Origin: Larix kaempferi
Lineage: Eukaryota; Streptophyta; Pinopsida; Pinales; Pinaceae
NCBI GenBank assembly: GCA_027924585.1
Contig: BSBM01000826.1
Span: 17,128,001 to 17,192,000, forward strand
Length of the DNA: 64,000 bases
Reading direction: 5' to 3'
Of this stretch, positions 1-10,550 are shown in pieces. How positions within the stretch are numbered: the stretch's first letter is position 1; each line of letters begins with the position of its first letter. Position numbers and translations under genes: made by a program. The notes under the pieces were generated by a model, which saw only the letters and a program-made list of their open reading frames with translations, did no database searches and was not told the origin of the DNA.

Positions 1-766
1 TAAATCAGAACATCGTCAAAGAACACAAGGACATAATTACGCAACTGATTACTGAAAAATCTGTTCATGAAGGATTTTAAGGTGGTCGGTGCATTGGTCA
101 AGCCAAAAGGCATGGCAAGAAACTCAAAATGCCCATAATGGCATCGGAAAGCAGTTTTCTGGATGTATTATTCCCTCATATTGATTTGATGGTATCCGAA
201 GCAGAGATCTATCTTGGAAAAATATTTTTCTCCATGCAGCTCATCCATCAATTCATCAATCCTTGGGATAGGATATTTGTTTTTGAGGGCACTCCTTTTC
301 AGGGCCCTATAGTCAATGCACATGCACATTGTTCCGTCCTTATTTTTAACTGGGACCAATGATGATGCAAAGGGACTTGAGATTGGTCTTATGAATCCCA
401 AATACAGAAACTCTTTTATGGTATTTTGAATCTCATCCTTGAATATTTTAGGGTGATTATAAGGATGGATCTTGATAGGAAGTGTGCCAAATTCCAGCTA
501 AATCCAATGTTCAGTACCTCTGTCACGAGGCCTTGTGGAAGACCTTTAAACAATTTCATGTGTTTGTGTAGCAGCCTTTTGATTTCCCCAGGATGATGTG
601 ATACATATATGGAAGTTCCTTGAGTGGTGATGAAACATTCATCAGCCCAATAAATATCTCCATTCCTCAATACCGATTTCATACTATTTGCAGAAATTAT
701 TTGTTTTGGGTAGGTGTTGACACCCTTCAAAACCACTTGCTTCCCATCAACATCTTTGAAGCTCAT
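1..766 (-). pseudogene. Element A pol fragment: protease-RT linker and reverse transcriptase
   Basis: Minus-strand reading gives a linker (416-766) followed by the N-terminal half of a gypsy reverse transcriptase. Bases 168-401 encode the PIS(S)PFASSLVPVKNKDGT and MCIDYRALKRS regions and KIDLCFGYHQINMRE. A TAA stop at 168-170 interrupts the frame. The same frame then continues to base 1 with [19 protein letters not shown] and ends in FFDDVLI, the family's catalytic FxDD motif, at the window edge. The enzyme would copy element RNA into cDNA. Stops and the lost connection at about 402-416 make it non-functional. Identification as RT is secure; the subfamily is an inference. Confidence 0.85.
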
Positions 767-976
767 TTAGGGTATCTGGTAATTCACTGAATGTTCCCCA
801 ATGGAGTACAACCATTGCATTCCCAACACCATATTGGTATCAACCACATTGACAACATAAAAGTTGTCAGTCACGGTATAATCTCCAACAGTCATTTGAA
901 ACTTTGGAATCCATCGGTTACACTCCATAGTGTTGTTTCCCAGAATGATGACAGTGAAACCTCCAAATTTTTCTGT

Positions 977-1852
977 TCATAGATTTATCCTCTCTACCAT
1001 GGCTGCATCATTGAAAGTATGGGTGGCACCCCGATCGAACAAAATTGATACTCTTTGTCCTTGCACTACTCCCTTGAATATCAGGGTATGGAAGCGGGGA
1101 ACTCCACTTAATACTACAATTTTGCTTTCTAACCGTGGGGGCTGTTCTTCCCCTGCTGTTTCATAGCCATCATCTACTGGTGCTCCTTCCTCAACTTGTT
1201 CCTCCTCACTTTCCGAAAATAACTCAATGTAGTGTGCTTTCCCCTTAGCACATTTATGGCTTAGAACCCAGGGTTCATGACAAGAGAAGCAGAGCTTCCT
1301 CCTTCTTAACTCATCCCAATCTCTGTATGAGTAATATTTCTTGTTTGGGGCAGCCACATTCTTAAAAGGTGGTATTTGATTCTGAAAGTTTGTAAGCACA
1401 TTAACCTTTGGATGATACCTTGTTATTGGGATGGCATCTTGTAGATCCCTTGTTTTGATCACAGCTTCTTGTAAAGTGGATGGTCTGTATGCTTTTACCA
1501 GTCCTTTCAATGGATCTGCTAATCCTTCTGTGAATAAGAGGATCAAGCGAACCTCATATATTTCAGTCACCATCACTGCAAGCTTCTGGAACTTAGATAT
1601 GTATTTTTCAGGAGTTTCGGTTTGCTTCACATGTGCCAACTCCTTGAAAGAGATTTCGGTGTCTCTCCTATCAAACCTCTCTACTAGTCTCCTAGTGAAA
1701 TATTCATAGGAATTCACTTGATCATGGCCCAAGGTTCTCATGCCATGGAACCACCAATCATTTTCCTCTCCTTCCAAATGAAAATTTTCCATTCTGATGG
1801 AATCCCTCTCATCCATGGGATTCAATTGAAAGTAAGTGTCTAGCTTCTGCAC
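977..1852 (-). pseudogene. Element A gag capsid/nucleocapsid and retropepsin
   Basis: The frame encodes a gypsy gag core, with WWFHGMRTLG, a YEYFTRRLVERF stretch and a KFQKLAVMV segment. A zinc-knuckle-like CFSC...H...C follows at about residues 186-199, then an acidic linker and an aspartic protease segment. The protease signature reads FDRGATHTF where retropepsins normally have D-S/T-G-A-S/T, so the serine or threonine next to the catalytic aspartate is arginine and the protease is probably inactive. Upstream, the frame connects through short broken stretches to the gag N-terminus at 2043-2507. The protein would form the particle and bind RNA. It is a degraded copy. Confidence 0.8.
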
Positions 1853-2042
1853 ACCCAGGAGCTAGCAGTGCACTTTGAGGATCCATCAAAGAAGGGTAAT
1901 GATATATTACCAATGGAATTTATCAGCTCATAATTATGTGTTGGAATCCTATGACCTCCTCTTGGATGATTTTTATACTATGCTTCACAAAAATCTTTGA
2001 AAGGAAATGCCCTTTTGCATTCTTCACTTGGGGTTTGGTATT

Positions 2043-2507
2043 CTACATACCAATCTTCCCATGAAGCAACTGATTCAGTCTACACTTCATGAACTTCCTT
2101 GTTTTCCTCAATGAATTGAGGCATAGTAAGTCGGGGATGATTCCTGATTTCCTATTTGAACTCATTAGGCCTATTATGAGGCCCAATCTTTGAAAATATA
2201 GATCCACCAGGGACCTTTCTTTCTTCATTTTGAGAGCCACGCGACTGCTCCCTTCTCCGTCTTTATTTCCTAGCTGCTTAGCTAGGAATTCTATGGTGTC
2301 TTTCCCAGATTGAATTATGTTCTGAGATATGTCATGCATCCCTTTTAACATACTTTGAACAAAGAGTCTGAACTCTTCCTTTTCATCCAAGTCAGACATA
2401 TCCTTTCCTCCTTGCATTTTTCCTCCAGTAGATTCCACCTCTTCTTCAACACGAGGTTCTTCAGGATTCTTTCCTTTGGGGAATGGAACTCTCTTGGGAC
2501 TCATCAC
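2043..2507 (-). pseudogene. Element A gag N-terminal region, frameshifted
   Basis: This 154-codon frame starts about 30 bases downstream of the primer-binding site, as expected for gag of this element. It is highly charged (repeated E/K, then ALKMKKERSLVD). Residues after about 105 look frameshifted, because another frame over 1850-2200 carries gag-like text (FFDGSSKC) leading into the capsid core at 977-1852. I recognise no domain in the first 100 residues. The assignment to gag rests on position between PBS and capsid. Confidence 0.6.
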
Positions 2508-2537
2508 AATTTGTCAAGAGCAGGTTCAGAGGACCAT

Positions 2538-2549
2538 GATCTGATACCA
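2538..2549 (-). other. Primer-binding site of element A (tRNA-iMet type)
   Basis: On the minus strand the sequence is TGGTATCAGATC, one base from the LTR end. The first ten bases match the complement of the plant initiator tRNA-Met 3' end (TGGTATCAGAGC); base 11 differs. It primes minus-strand DNA synthesis and fixes the LTR/internal boundary at 2551. Confidence 0.85.
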
Positions 2550-2550
2550 C

Positions 2551-4006
2551 TGTAATACCCCTGTTAAGGTTGGAGATGAAATTATCCAAAATTAAAGACT
2601 CATAACACAATTATTCACAAACAAAAACTAGTTGGAAAAGAGTTGGTCCAGGGCACAATAAAATGACTCTGGGGTTATGAATTTGAGATATTTAGGATCT
2701 TCAAAATGAATGGGTGAATGTGAATCAGAAAACATATCAGAACCATGGATAGCTTCGGATTCCTATGCATAAGGTACTGGGGCCATTTACGTTTCAACAA
2801 CAACTGTTGCTGAGGTCTACTATGAGGTTTCCTGGGCACACCAACATATGCATACTAAACTCATTGGATAACACCTGAAGGAAAAAAATGGATTTTATCA
2901 GATATTAAACTCCTAATTAAGTGTTGGACAATATATTAAGAGAATTTGGGAGGTTCTGGTTGAGTTTGGAAACCAAAGAGGCAAGGGCGCTATCTTGGAC
3001 TGCTCAACTATTATTTTTCCAAGTTCTTGCAAACAGGATGAGAGGCCTTTGAATCCTCAGGTATATGGTTGTATATGATTAATTAAGGTCTCATTATTCA
3101 CAAATTACCATTATAATAGAAAACTGACTCATACATAGCTCTGAATTACAAAAATGGTAAAACTAGTCAAGATAAAGTGATTAAAGAGCTAGTCTTGGAA
3201 TTGCTTGAGTCAAACTACCTCTAGAGATTACAAAATTCACTTTTGAAGTATATTAGGTCTATGAAATGAATTTATTAACAACATCAAATCGAAATTGAGG
3301 ATCCTTAACAGAAAATTAAAGTACTTTCAACCATCAGATCTTCAAGGAATCTCCAATGTTAGAGAAATCTTACAAAACTTGAGAGAATGAGTATGAGAAG
3401 TGGAGAAGAAATATAAGTTTTGCAATGGATATGAAAGAAGGATGAAATCAGGTCTGGTAGATTCATATGGAGGGCGCACTGGAATTCATGATCTTCTCAC
3501 GGCGCATTCACTGAAATATACCACCTCCTCCAAATGTAATTCTCTTCACAAAACTCTCTCCAATTGCACTGTAACTGAGGATCTCTCTCTAGATGTCTTA
3601 GATTCTTTAATAATGGAATGATGCAGGGATGTATATATGCATTCCATGGATTTGGATATGATCATGGACAAAATGGAACAATAATGGCATTGGGGTTCAT
3701 CTCCCAAGCATTGGTTGAGGCACATCATTCAACTCTCAGTAGCAAAATCTCTCAAGACAAAAGATAATTGACCAAAAGATGTGAATGGTGCGCCTTAGAT
3801 TTCTTTTATAACTTAGGTAGCTTCTTGGGAAATTTAGTCGTACATGTGAGAGCCGAGGGCACCTTCCTTGAGAGAATTAACAACATTTTTGCCTTATGAA
3901 ACTTGCTTTCTTTGTGTCTTCAACATATTTTAGTAACTACGCCCTCCTTAGCTTTTCTGGATGTTTCCTTATTTTTCCAACTGGTTTCTTTCTACACTTT
4001 CCTTCT
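2551..4006 (-). repeat. Element A 5' LTR, truncated
   Basis: In plus orientation it begins TGTAATACCC next to the PBS. Its text runs collinear with LTR B: the CTATGCA(T/C)AAGGTACTGG block at about 2763 and 4223, CAAGGGCGCTA at about 2983 and 4440, and a T-rich stretch at about 3900 and 5560. It stops at 4006, where a fresh LTR start (TGTAATATTC) appears, and lacks the last roughly 400 bases of the family LTR. Identity to LTR B by eye is only about two thirds, so these are related subfamilies, not a pair. Small ORFs here have no coding character. Confidence 0.75.
3803..3810 (-). promoter_or_regulatory. Candidate TATA box in LTR A
   Basis: Minus-strand TATAAAAG lies at the same place in LTR A as in LTR B (5423-5430). 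Conservation between two diverged LTRs supports a core promoter at the U3/R boundary. This is a motif match only. Confidence 0.4.
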
Positions 4007-6100
4007 TGTAATATTCTAGCCAAGAATTGGCTAGAATACTATCTCCAACTTCCAAACTGATCAGGATTTTAACTAGCATTTTTTAAACAATTTCTTTATG
4101 GTGAGCATGGTGTAAGTGAGGATTACTGGATCAATGATCAAGGATGGTAGGGATGAATTTTGGTTCTGGAATTTATATTTAAAATGTGCATCATAAAGAC
4201 AAGTCAGGTATTAACAAATAGTCCTATGCACAAGGTACTGGATCCTTTCACTTTTCAACAACAGATAAATCTGTTGCCTACCTCGAGGCTTCTTGGGCTT
4301 CCAGCATATGCATACAAGACTGGGAGTGGGTGCTCAATGGAATTAAGGTTTATTTTCAGTCACTAATATCAGTAAAACATAATGGAGCATATCTAATAAT
4401 ATTTTTGGAGGTTGTAGATGGCTTTGGAGGCAAACTAGTCAAGGGCGCTACTGGGGATTGCATAGGTAGTATATTTCCAGGATTTTCCAAACAAGTTGTA
4501 ATGCACCCAAAAAATAAAGAACATAGAATGGGGGTATTTATTAGTGTTATTATGACCTCATGTAACCATTAGATTATTAATTTGCAGCAAAGGTAAGTCA
4601 TACATAAAAGATGCCAAAACTAGCTAGTTAAAAGTGCCTGTTGAGCTAGTCTTCAATTCTGAATGCTAAAAACTCATTAAAGAAACATAATACTCTATTT
4701 TTCAGAATTTAATGGCTCCGTTACAACTCAATTTAAATCATAGGGTAGCATAAAAAGTTTTCATAAATATCTCTCAAATATTAAGACTCCTCCATTAACT
4801 ACAATTCTCACAAATCTAGAATAGCTAGTCTTGATCTCTGGAAGGACCAAAGCCACCAATAAATTCAAATATCATTCCATAAACATATATTAACCTCTGA
4901 TATCATATGAATATTATTTTTAAGTCTAAATCATATTTATGGAAGAAGTATTACAGTCAGTTGCATAAACAGTGCAATAGGAGGCCTCAAAGAGCTAGTT
5001 TTCCACCACATGGAAGGAGAAAGGGATGGATGAAGGGTAGAAGGGTCTGATCTATTATATTTATGAGTGATGAACTAATACAGGTGAAAAACATATCACA
5101 TGGGCTGTGCACTGCTCTCTCATATGAACTAGACTTCTACTCCAAGGATGGGAGCTTTCTCCCCACTAGATATACCACTGTCTTCTCTTCAAGCACTTCT
5201 GGATGATGGAATCTCTTCTGATGGCTACATAATATTCAAGTATTTCTGATAAAAATTTGATCAGCATAAAAATGAACCTCTAGAAGTAGACTGGAAACCT
5301 GTCAAGAACTTGGGGCACATCTCCTGAGGTTGTTGAGGCACATCTCTCAACACTAGAAAAGCTCAGAGCTCTCAAGCAAATTCTCAAATGATCAAAAGTT
5401 GTGAATGGGAGTTGGAAACATTCTTTTATAGAATTCATGTTGACCTGTTGAGAAAGTTACTTGGCTTGGTGACCTCTGAGAATAGGTCACCTATGAGTGG
5501 ATAACCTTCCTTTTCCTTTGTTTGATGTCTTTCCTTGATTTTGGAAACTGCCATCCCTTTGTTTCCTGCTTTTCTCTGGCATTAACTTTATTATTTTTAG
5601 CAAAAGCACCCTCTTTGCTTTTTCTGATTGTTTCCATTTTCTTGCTTTTATCAACTCCTACATCTTTCCTTCTTTCTTTTTCTAAATCCACAATTTTCTT
5701 TAGCCATATTTCTATTTTCTAACCTCCTGTTCCAATTTAGCAACATTATCCTCAAGGTGGGCGCCCTCTTGGCCCACTTGCACACATATTGGAAACTCCA
5801 ATTACAAATATTAACTAAAAATTAAATAATCCAACACTCCAACATTAAAATAATTAAATAATTGTTTAACTATAGGCCTGGATAAAAATTCCCCAATTAA
5901 TTAAGAATTCACCTTAGATACTTAGTTTGGCGATTAATATCTTCAGGGGGGCGCACCTTATCCATTTAATCACCCAAATAAACCCTTAGGAATATTCCAT
6001 AAGATAATTTCAACATTCAACCATTAATTATTAATTAATTCCTAGGTGACTTAGGCCAAAATCACCCCCATGGACCATAGCAAAAATTGGGGAAATGACA
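4007..6100 (-). repeat. Element B 3' LTR (2094 bp)
   Basis: Bounded by TGTAATATTC at 4007 and AAATGACA at 6100 in plus orientation (TGT...ACA ends), followed at once by a polypurine tract on the minus strand. It has no supported gene; the T-rich ORF at 5522-5722 is low-complexity. A candidate TATA box is at 5423-5430. Confidence 0.8.
5423..5430 (-). promoter_or_regulatory. Candidate TATA box in LTR B
   Basis: Minus-strand TATAAAAG, in the equivalent position to 3803-3810 of LTR A. Confidence 0.4.
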
Positions 6101-6113
6101 GTCCTCCCCTCCC
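6101..6113 (-). other. Polypurine tract of element B
   Basis: The minus strand reads GGGAGGGGAGGAC directly before the 3' LTR, the expected place for the plus-strand primer of reverse transcription. The preceding minus-strand text (CTTGAGGACAAGCAATCTTG) resembles the tail of gypsy pol genes. Confidence 0.8.
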
Positions 6114-6643
6114 AAGATTGCTTGTCCTCAAGCAATTTAGTCTAGGGACTAATACTACAATTCCATCCAAGCATACTTATGAATTTTCTATCTCTCCTCT
6201 TGTTGGTGACCACAGTAGTCACCCATTCTTGGCACCACAATAGAAATCATCAGAATCATGGGTCCCATCAATTCAATGGAATTGAAACATATGCTCTCTT
6301 AAGCATGCTCCACAATTCCATATATCTGTAAAACTCCATAACTTAATATGAGAAGGTCCATCATGCTAATGCTACTCAACTATGATCATAAGTTGCTCAT
6401 GTATTCCCCAAGAGTCTGGTCCATCATGCAGTTCCCAATGAAAGGAACTAGTCCACCCTTCAACAGATGTAGATCTTCAGAAAAGAAACTTGGATTTCCC
6501 TCCTGGATCCCACTGCCTATGGTGATTTCTCCCAAGCCCAAATGACATCAGGAACAAAATTCCAACCCAAGGAATGCCAGGATCCCATGGATTGTGCAAC
6601 ATTATTCCAAAAATTGTGGCATTCTGAAAGATGCCATGATCTC
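6114..6643 (-). other. Element B internal 3' segment, no gene seen
   Basis: 530 bases between the PPT of B and the insertion point of element C. Short ORFs on both strands carry no recognisable motif. The last five bases (6639-6643, ATCTC) are one copy of the probable target duplication of element C; the internal region resumes at 46092. Confidence 0.6.
6639..6643. other. Target-site duplication, left copy (element C)
   Basis: ATCTC before the 3' LTR; ATCCC follows the other LTR at 46092-46096. Four of five bases agree, as expected for an old 5-bp duplication with one later substitution. Confidence 0.6.
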
Positions 6644-7295
6644 TGTTTGTGCCAGAAATTGTTTCCAAGGCTATAAGAAACAAGCCAACACAATCTCAAA
6701 TATCCAAACAAGTAAACTAGGTTTTAGGGTTTCTGAAAGGTTTTTCTGGTTATAAAATTTGGTGACTGAAGGGAATACATTCATGAGCCAAACAGGAACT
6801 GAATCACAAGAAAAAGAGAACAGAGATGCATAATATAATTACCAGTATCCAACAGAACATGACATTGAAGTTCATTCATAAAAGACAAGCACCACCAGCA
6901 TACAAACCATAAACCAGCAATGAATTTATCAGTTATGTAACTAAACAAGTTAAAAATGAAGCCAAAACACAGACTAAAGGGTGGAAAGGATCATATATTT
7001 CATAATTCTATTCAACAAATACACATGAGAGTTATAGTACTTAGCTCATAAACAAGTCCCAAACCTCCTTAAGCCAGCCAAAAATCGAACGCTCAGTTCT
7101 TTGTCTTATCTATTGAAATACTATTTCTTACAAAATCAGTTAGGGTCTAAACCATAACTACCCTCAACCAACTCATCGATAGGATAAAGTGAAATTATAT
7201 TTACAAAATAAAGTGTTTCTTTAAAAACATAACTAATAACTAACTAATTAAAGTATTTCTCAAAAGATCTAACAAGTAACTAACTAACTACCAAC

Positions 7296-9311
7296 TCAAA
7301 GGTCTTTGGCAGCTTCAGCTAGTAAGGCTATTCCATTTGAAGCTTGGGCCTTCTTCCTGACTTTATTCTGTTCAGCTTCCATATACGCTAACCTTCTTGT
7401 AAGTTCTTCATTCTGCTGCTGCAAGCCTCTGACAGTCTGCTTCAATTCTGCACATTGTAAAACTGTGCTTCTTTTTCTCTTCAGGGCTTCCTTAGAAACT
7501 GTAGTAAGCTCTTGATAATGATCATTTAGTGCCTGTAAATCCTCCCCGAGTCTTCTATTTGCTAGAATAGAAACATCATTAGTCTCCTGCATGAAATCCA
7601 TTTGATGCAGGTATTGTTTGATGGTTCTTTGAAGGTTCTCCATGTTTGAGTCAAAAACCTTCCCTGTTGTGGTATCTTGCATCTCACTGGGAAACCATGG
7701 GATATTTAGCCTTCTGAAAATGTCTTCATCCTCCTGTAACAGCCTTGAATACACACCATGAACAATAGGGTTTTCCTGGCTCGTTGCTTCAATAGGTATG
7801 GTTTCATCTATCAAGTGCTAATCTTCAGAATAAGAAACTTCAGTTTCCTTTTTCTGTTGTTCTTTTATCATTTCATCTCTTAATTCTAGAAACACAACTG
7901 ATAGCTTAGTTTGGGTGAGGATGGAGTCTTCTGCTGACCCCAATGACTTTTTATCTTTTGTATGATGAGAAACTGGACTTTTTGGAACTGCTTCTTCCTC
8001 AATCTTTGGTTTTTCATCTGAAGAATCATCATCAAGTACACTTACCTGTTTTGTATTTAATCTAGGGTTTAGCAGCTTTTTCATACTCAGCCTTAACTTA
8101 TTTTTAGGTTTGGTTTTTAGTCTCCTTTCTGAAGCAAGTTCTTTCACCATCCTAAAATTTTTTCCTTGATGTCTAACTGTGGCTAACTCTATGGCTTTGA
8201 TTTTGGTCTTCTTTTTCTTTGATCTCTTTGTTTTATCCTCTTGACTGTAGCATTCTGTGTATGTGTCAACCCTAGCTTCAGTTTTGATAGTGAATTCATC
8301 TTCGTCTAACAGATATCCCTCATCCTCAGATAAGATAGTGATGGGTCTCCTTTGCTGGACTTGGATGTTTTCTTTCTCTACAACAACTTTTTCTATGGCA
8401 ACAGTTTTATCTTCACTGAAAGTTTCTGCTGGTGCCATGTGTTGCTCAGGCTGATCTTCCTTTTTTGTAATCAACAAACCTTTGCCCTTGCTGTCAGCTG
8501 AAGACTGTTGAAGTTCATAGTTTCCCTTTGAGAGCTCGGGTACTTTTTCAAGTTTAACTTATTTTTTATCTTTAGATTTGTTTTTCTGACCTAGTTTCCT
8601 AACTAGGGTTTTCCCTTTGTCTACACGTTTTTTGGTTTGATGCTCTTCTTGCTTAATTTGAAAACCAGACCAAAATAAAAAATAATCCCATGTCTTCCCT
8701 TCTCTTTGTAGAGCAATACTGATAATGATCTTAATCAAACCATGATGGAAGATGGATTGCGTAGTATGATCATGATGTCCCTTAACTCTACTTGACATCT
8801 TCTGCAAACTTTTAAACAAAAAGAAAGGAAGACTCATTCTGGATTCATCGACTAGATGCTGCAAGAACCTAAAATGATATTTAAAGACATAGGCATATCT
8901 CCCTTCACAGGTGATATAGCTTTGTAGGACTTTAATGGGCTCCACCCACTCATCTCTGACATTCTGTATTAATACTCCTTTGCGCCAGTCTAGAGTAATA
9001 CCAGGTAAAAGGTACCTTTGGGCATTAAAGGTGAAAGGCAACTTTTTGAACCACATTTCACCTTCATTTCTGACTCCTGTAGCTTCAGAAACTAGCTCCA
9101 CAGTCAACTTAAACTTTAGAGTACCAAATACTATCCTGTCTTGGTTATAGCTTTGGGAAAATTTATAAGAGACCTCAGTGTTATAGCCATCGATCTTCTT
9201 GAAGAAATCCAACCAACCAGCATTCTGAAAAAGCTCTGCACAACCTGAAAATTGGTCAATCCATTTCAGCTCAGTGGGCTCAGCCCTGTTGGTTTTGCCA
9301 CTTTTTCCCAT
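7296..9311 (-). pseudogene. LTR-borne open reading frame of element C (left copy)
   Basis: One frame of about 670 codons lies inside the LTR, on the same strand as gag-pol, with stops only at 8559-8561 (TAA) and 7818-7820 (TAG). Residues 1-250 (8559-9311) form a globular-looking domain: GWLDFFKKIDGYN, EATG...GE.WFKK, a YITCEGRYAYVFKYH stretch and SIFHHGLIK. These resemble an uncharacterised family linked to plant mobile elements (possibly the 'putative plant transposon protein' type; from memory, not tested). The middle part (7818-8477) is charged and low-complexity, and the C-terminal part (7296-7814) looks like a coiled coil. No catalytic motif is visible. The TAA at 8559 is in both LTR copies; the TAG at 7818 is CAG in the right copy (43514-43516). 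Function unknown. Confidence 0.65.
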
Positions 9312-10386
9312 CTGCTTTCAATGGCTGAATTCTGTGTACTTCTAGAGCTCTGTCAATGACCTAACGGCTGCTTTCAGGCTTTGAAAAGGTAGTGTTTCAA
9401 TGTACTGCTACCTTTCAACTTTCCACTTGCCACAGCATCTCCAAACCTCTTAAACATATATCTCTTCAATAGGAGTTTTGTTTAAAGCATACATTTATGT
9501 TTTCCTTAATGAATTTTAACAAAACAAGCTTTACTGGGAAAACCCCAATTTAGTAGCCACTATCAGTTTAACGCGGAATACCTTATTCCTGTCTTGCTGT
9601 AGACGTTTAAACTCAATCCTTGAGCTATCTGATTGTTAAATTTAACTGTACAAGTGTCTTCGGGTCTCCAATTTGCTTCTAGCTGGCAGGACGAGAAAGC
9701 CCTAATTTCTCTGTAACTGTGAAAACCCCAAAATTCCTCTGTAACTGCAGCTTCCGGTTTTTAGGAAAATGTCCTCGCTCCACTTAGTCTCCAGTTTCAT
9801 AATACATGTATGGAATAACTTCCTTCACATCAAACTCGGTCTATGCCTCTATCTGTGATGATACGCTGTGTTCTAGCTGATGATTACCACGATCTCTTCC
9901 ACGACACGAATCACACCTGCTTTCATGATGATTACTGCTGAAACACGTATCGTAAACCCTTTACACATGTGATTAGTCACTTGGAAATCGAAATCATCAG
10001 AGAAATCGGCTTTAAAATTGGAGATTTTAACGCCAACGATATTCTTGTAGCGCCGCTGTGTAAAATTTCAGTCGTTGCACTACAAGAATATTTCAAATTC
10101 AAATTTTGGTGCTGTTTTAATCATTTTTTCACTTTCAATGAGGTTTAAGTGATAAACTATAATCATGATGTTATTTGTGAACCCATTATTCAACATAATG
10201 ACCTTTAGAACCCTTCAAAAACTAAGGGGACAAAAATAAAAAAACCTGAAGGCAAAACTTGAAAATTTCACTAAAAATCTAAAATTTTCCACAGTAAGTA
10301 AAAGGACAAACTCAAGCAAATAAGCAAACTGGAATAAAAATGACAATCAAACATAAAATAGTAATAAACAAGTTCCTGACTTAACA
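9312..10386 (-). other. Upstream (U3) part of element C 3' LTR, non-coding
   Basis: No ORF with coding character. This is the 5' end of the LTR in element orientation, upstream of the LTR-borne frame, so it would hold any promoter that serves it. It contains a 12-bp perfect inverted repeat at 10039-10050 and 10080-10091. Confidence 0.5.
10039..10091. repeat. 12-bp inverted repeat (stem-loop) in the U3 of element C
   Basis: ATATTCTTGTAG at 10039-10050 and its exact complement CTACAAGAATAT at 10080-10091, with a 29-base loop rich in GC near one arm. The same arms are intact in the 5' LTR at 45734-45745 and 45775-45786. Confidence 0.7.
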
Positions 10387-10550
10387 TGTGGCTCTAGCTG
10401 TGGGATGAAGTCCTCCCTGTGAGGCTTCAAGAACCTGTAGACCAGTGCCTTTTGTCTGCTACCTACTTGTATGCAAAATTTCCATTGGGCTATGGAGTCT
10501 TTATTATGCTTCACTCACACCGGTATGTACAATGAAAAGTGAAAATCTCC
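10387..10550 (-). other. Element C 3' untranslated segment; no clear polypurine tract
   Basis: 164 bases between the pol stop and the 3' LTR. The best purine run on the minus strand (CAGGGAGGAC, near 10410) is about 25 bases from the LTR edge, so the plus-strand primer is not obvious. Confidence 0.4.

Larger units (their letters stand above)
1..4006 (-). mobile_element. Element A: truncated Ty3/gypsy (Reina-like) retrotransposon
   Basis: Reading on the minus strand there is a 5' LTR fragment (2551-4006), a primer-binding site, gag, protease and the start of the reverse transcriptase, which leaves the window at base 1. The order LTR, PBS, gag, PR, RT is that of Ty3/gypsy elements. The RT text (MCIDYRALKRS, KYPIPRIDELMDEL, FSKIDL) looks like plant chromoviruses of the Reina type, but the class is inferred from motifs only. 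The coding region has several stops and frameshifts, so the copy is dead. Its 5' LTR stops abruptly at 4006, where the LTR of element B begins. Confidence 0.85.
6644..10386 (-). repeat. Element C 3' LTR (3743 bp)
   Basis: Boundaries come from comparison with the split 5' LTR. Both begin TGTTTGTGCCAGAAATTG (6644 and 16656) and both end ACTTAACA (10386 and 46091), after which the sequences diverge. Inverted ends are TGTT...AACA. The LTR contains a reading frame at 7296-9311 and a 12-bp inverted repeat at 10039-10091. By eye it differs from the 5' LTR at several percent of positions, uneven along its length. Confidence 0.9.

Noticed and set aside
5522-5825. T-rich ORFs coding for strings of hydrophobic residues
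   Set aside because: Low-complexity sequence inside LTR B that aligns with non-coding LTR A.
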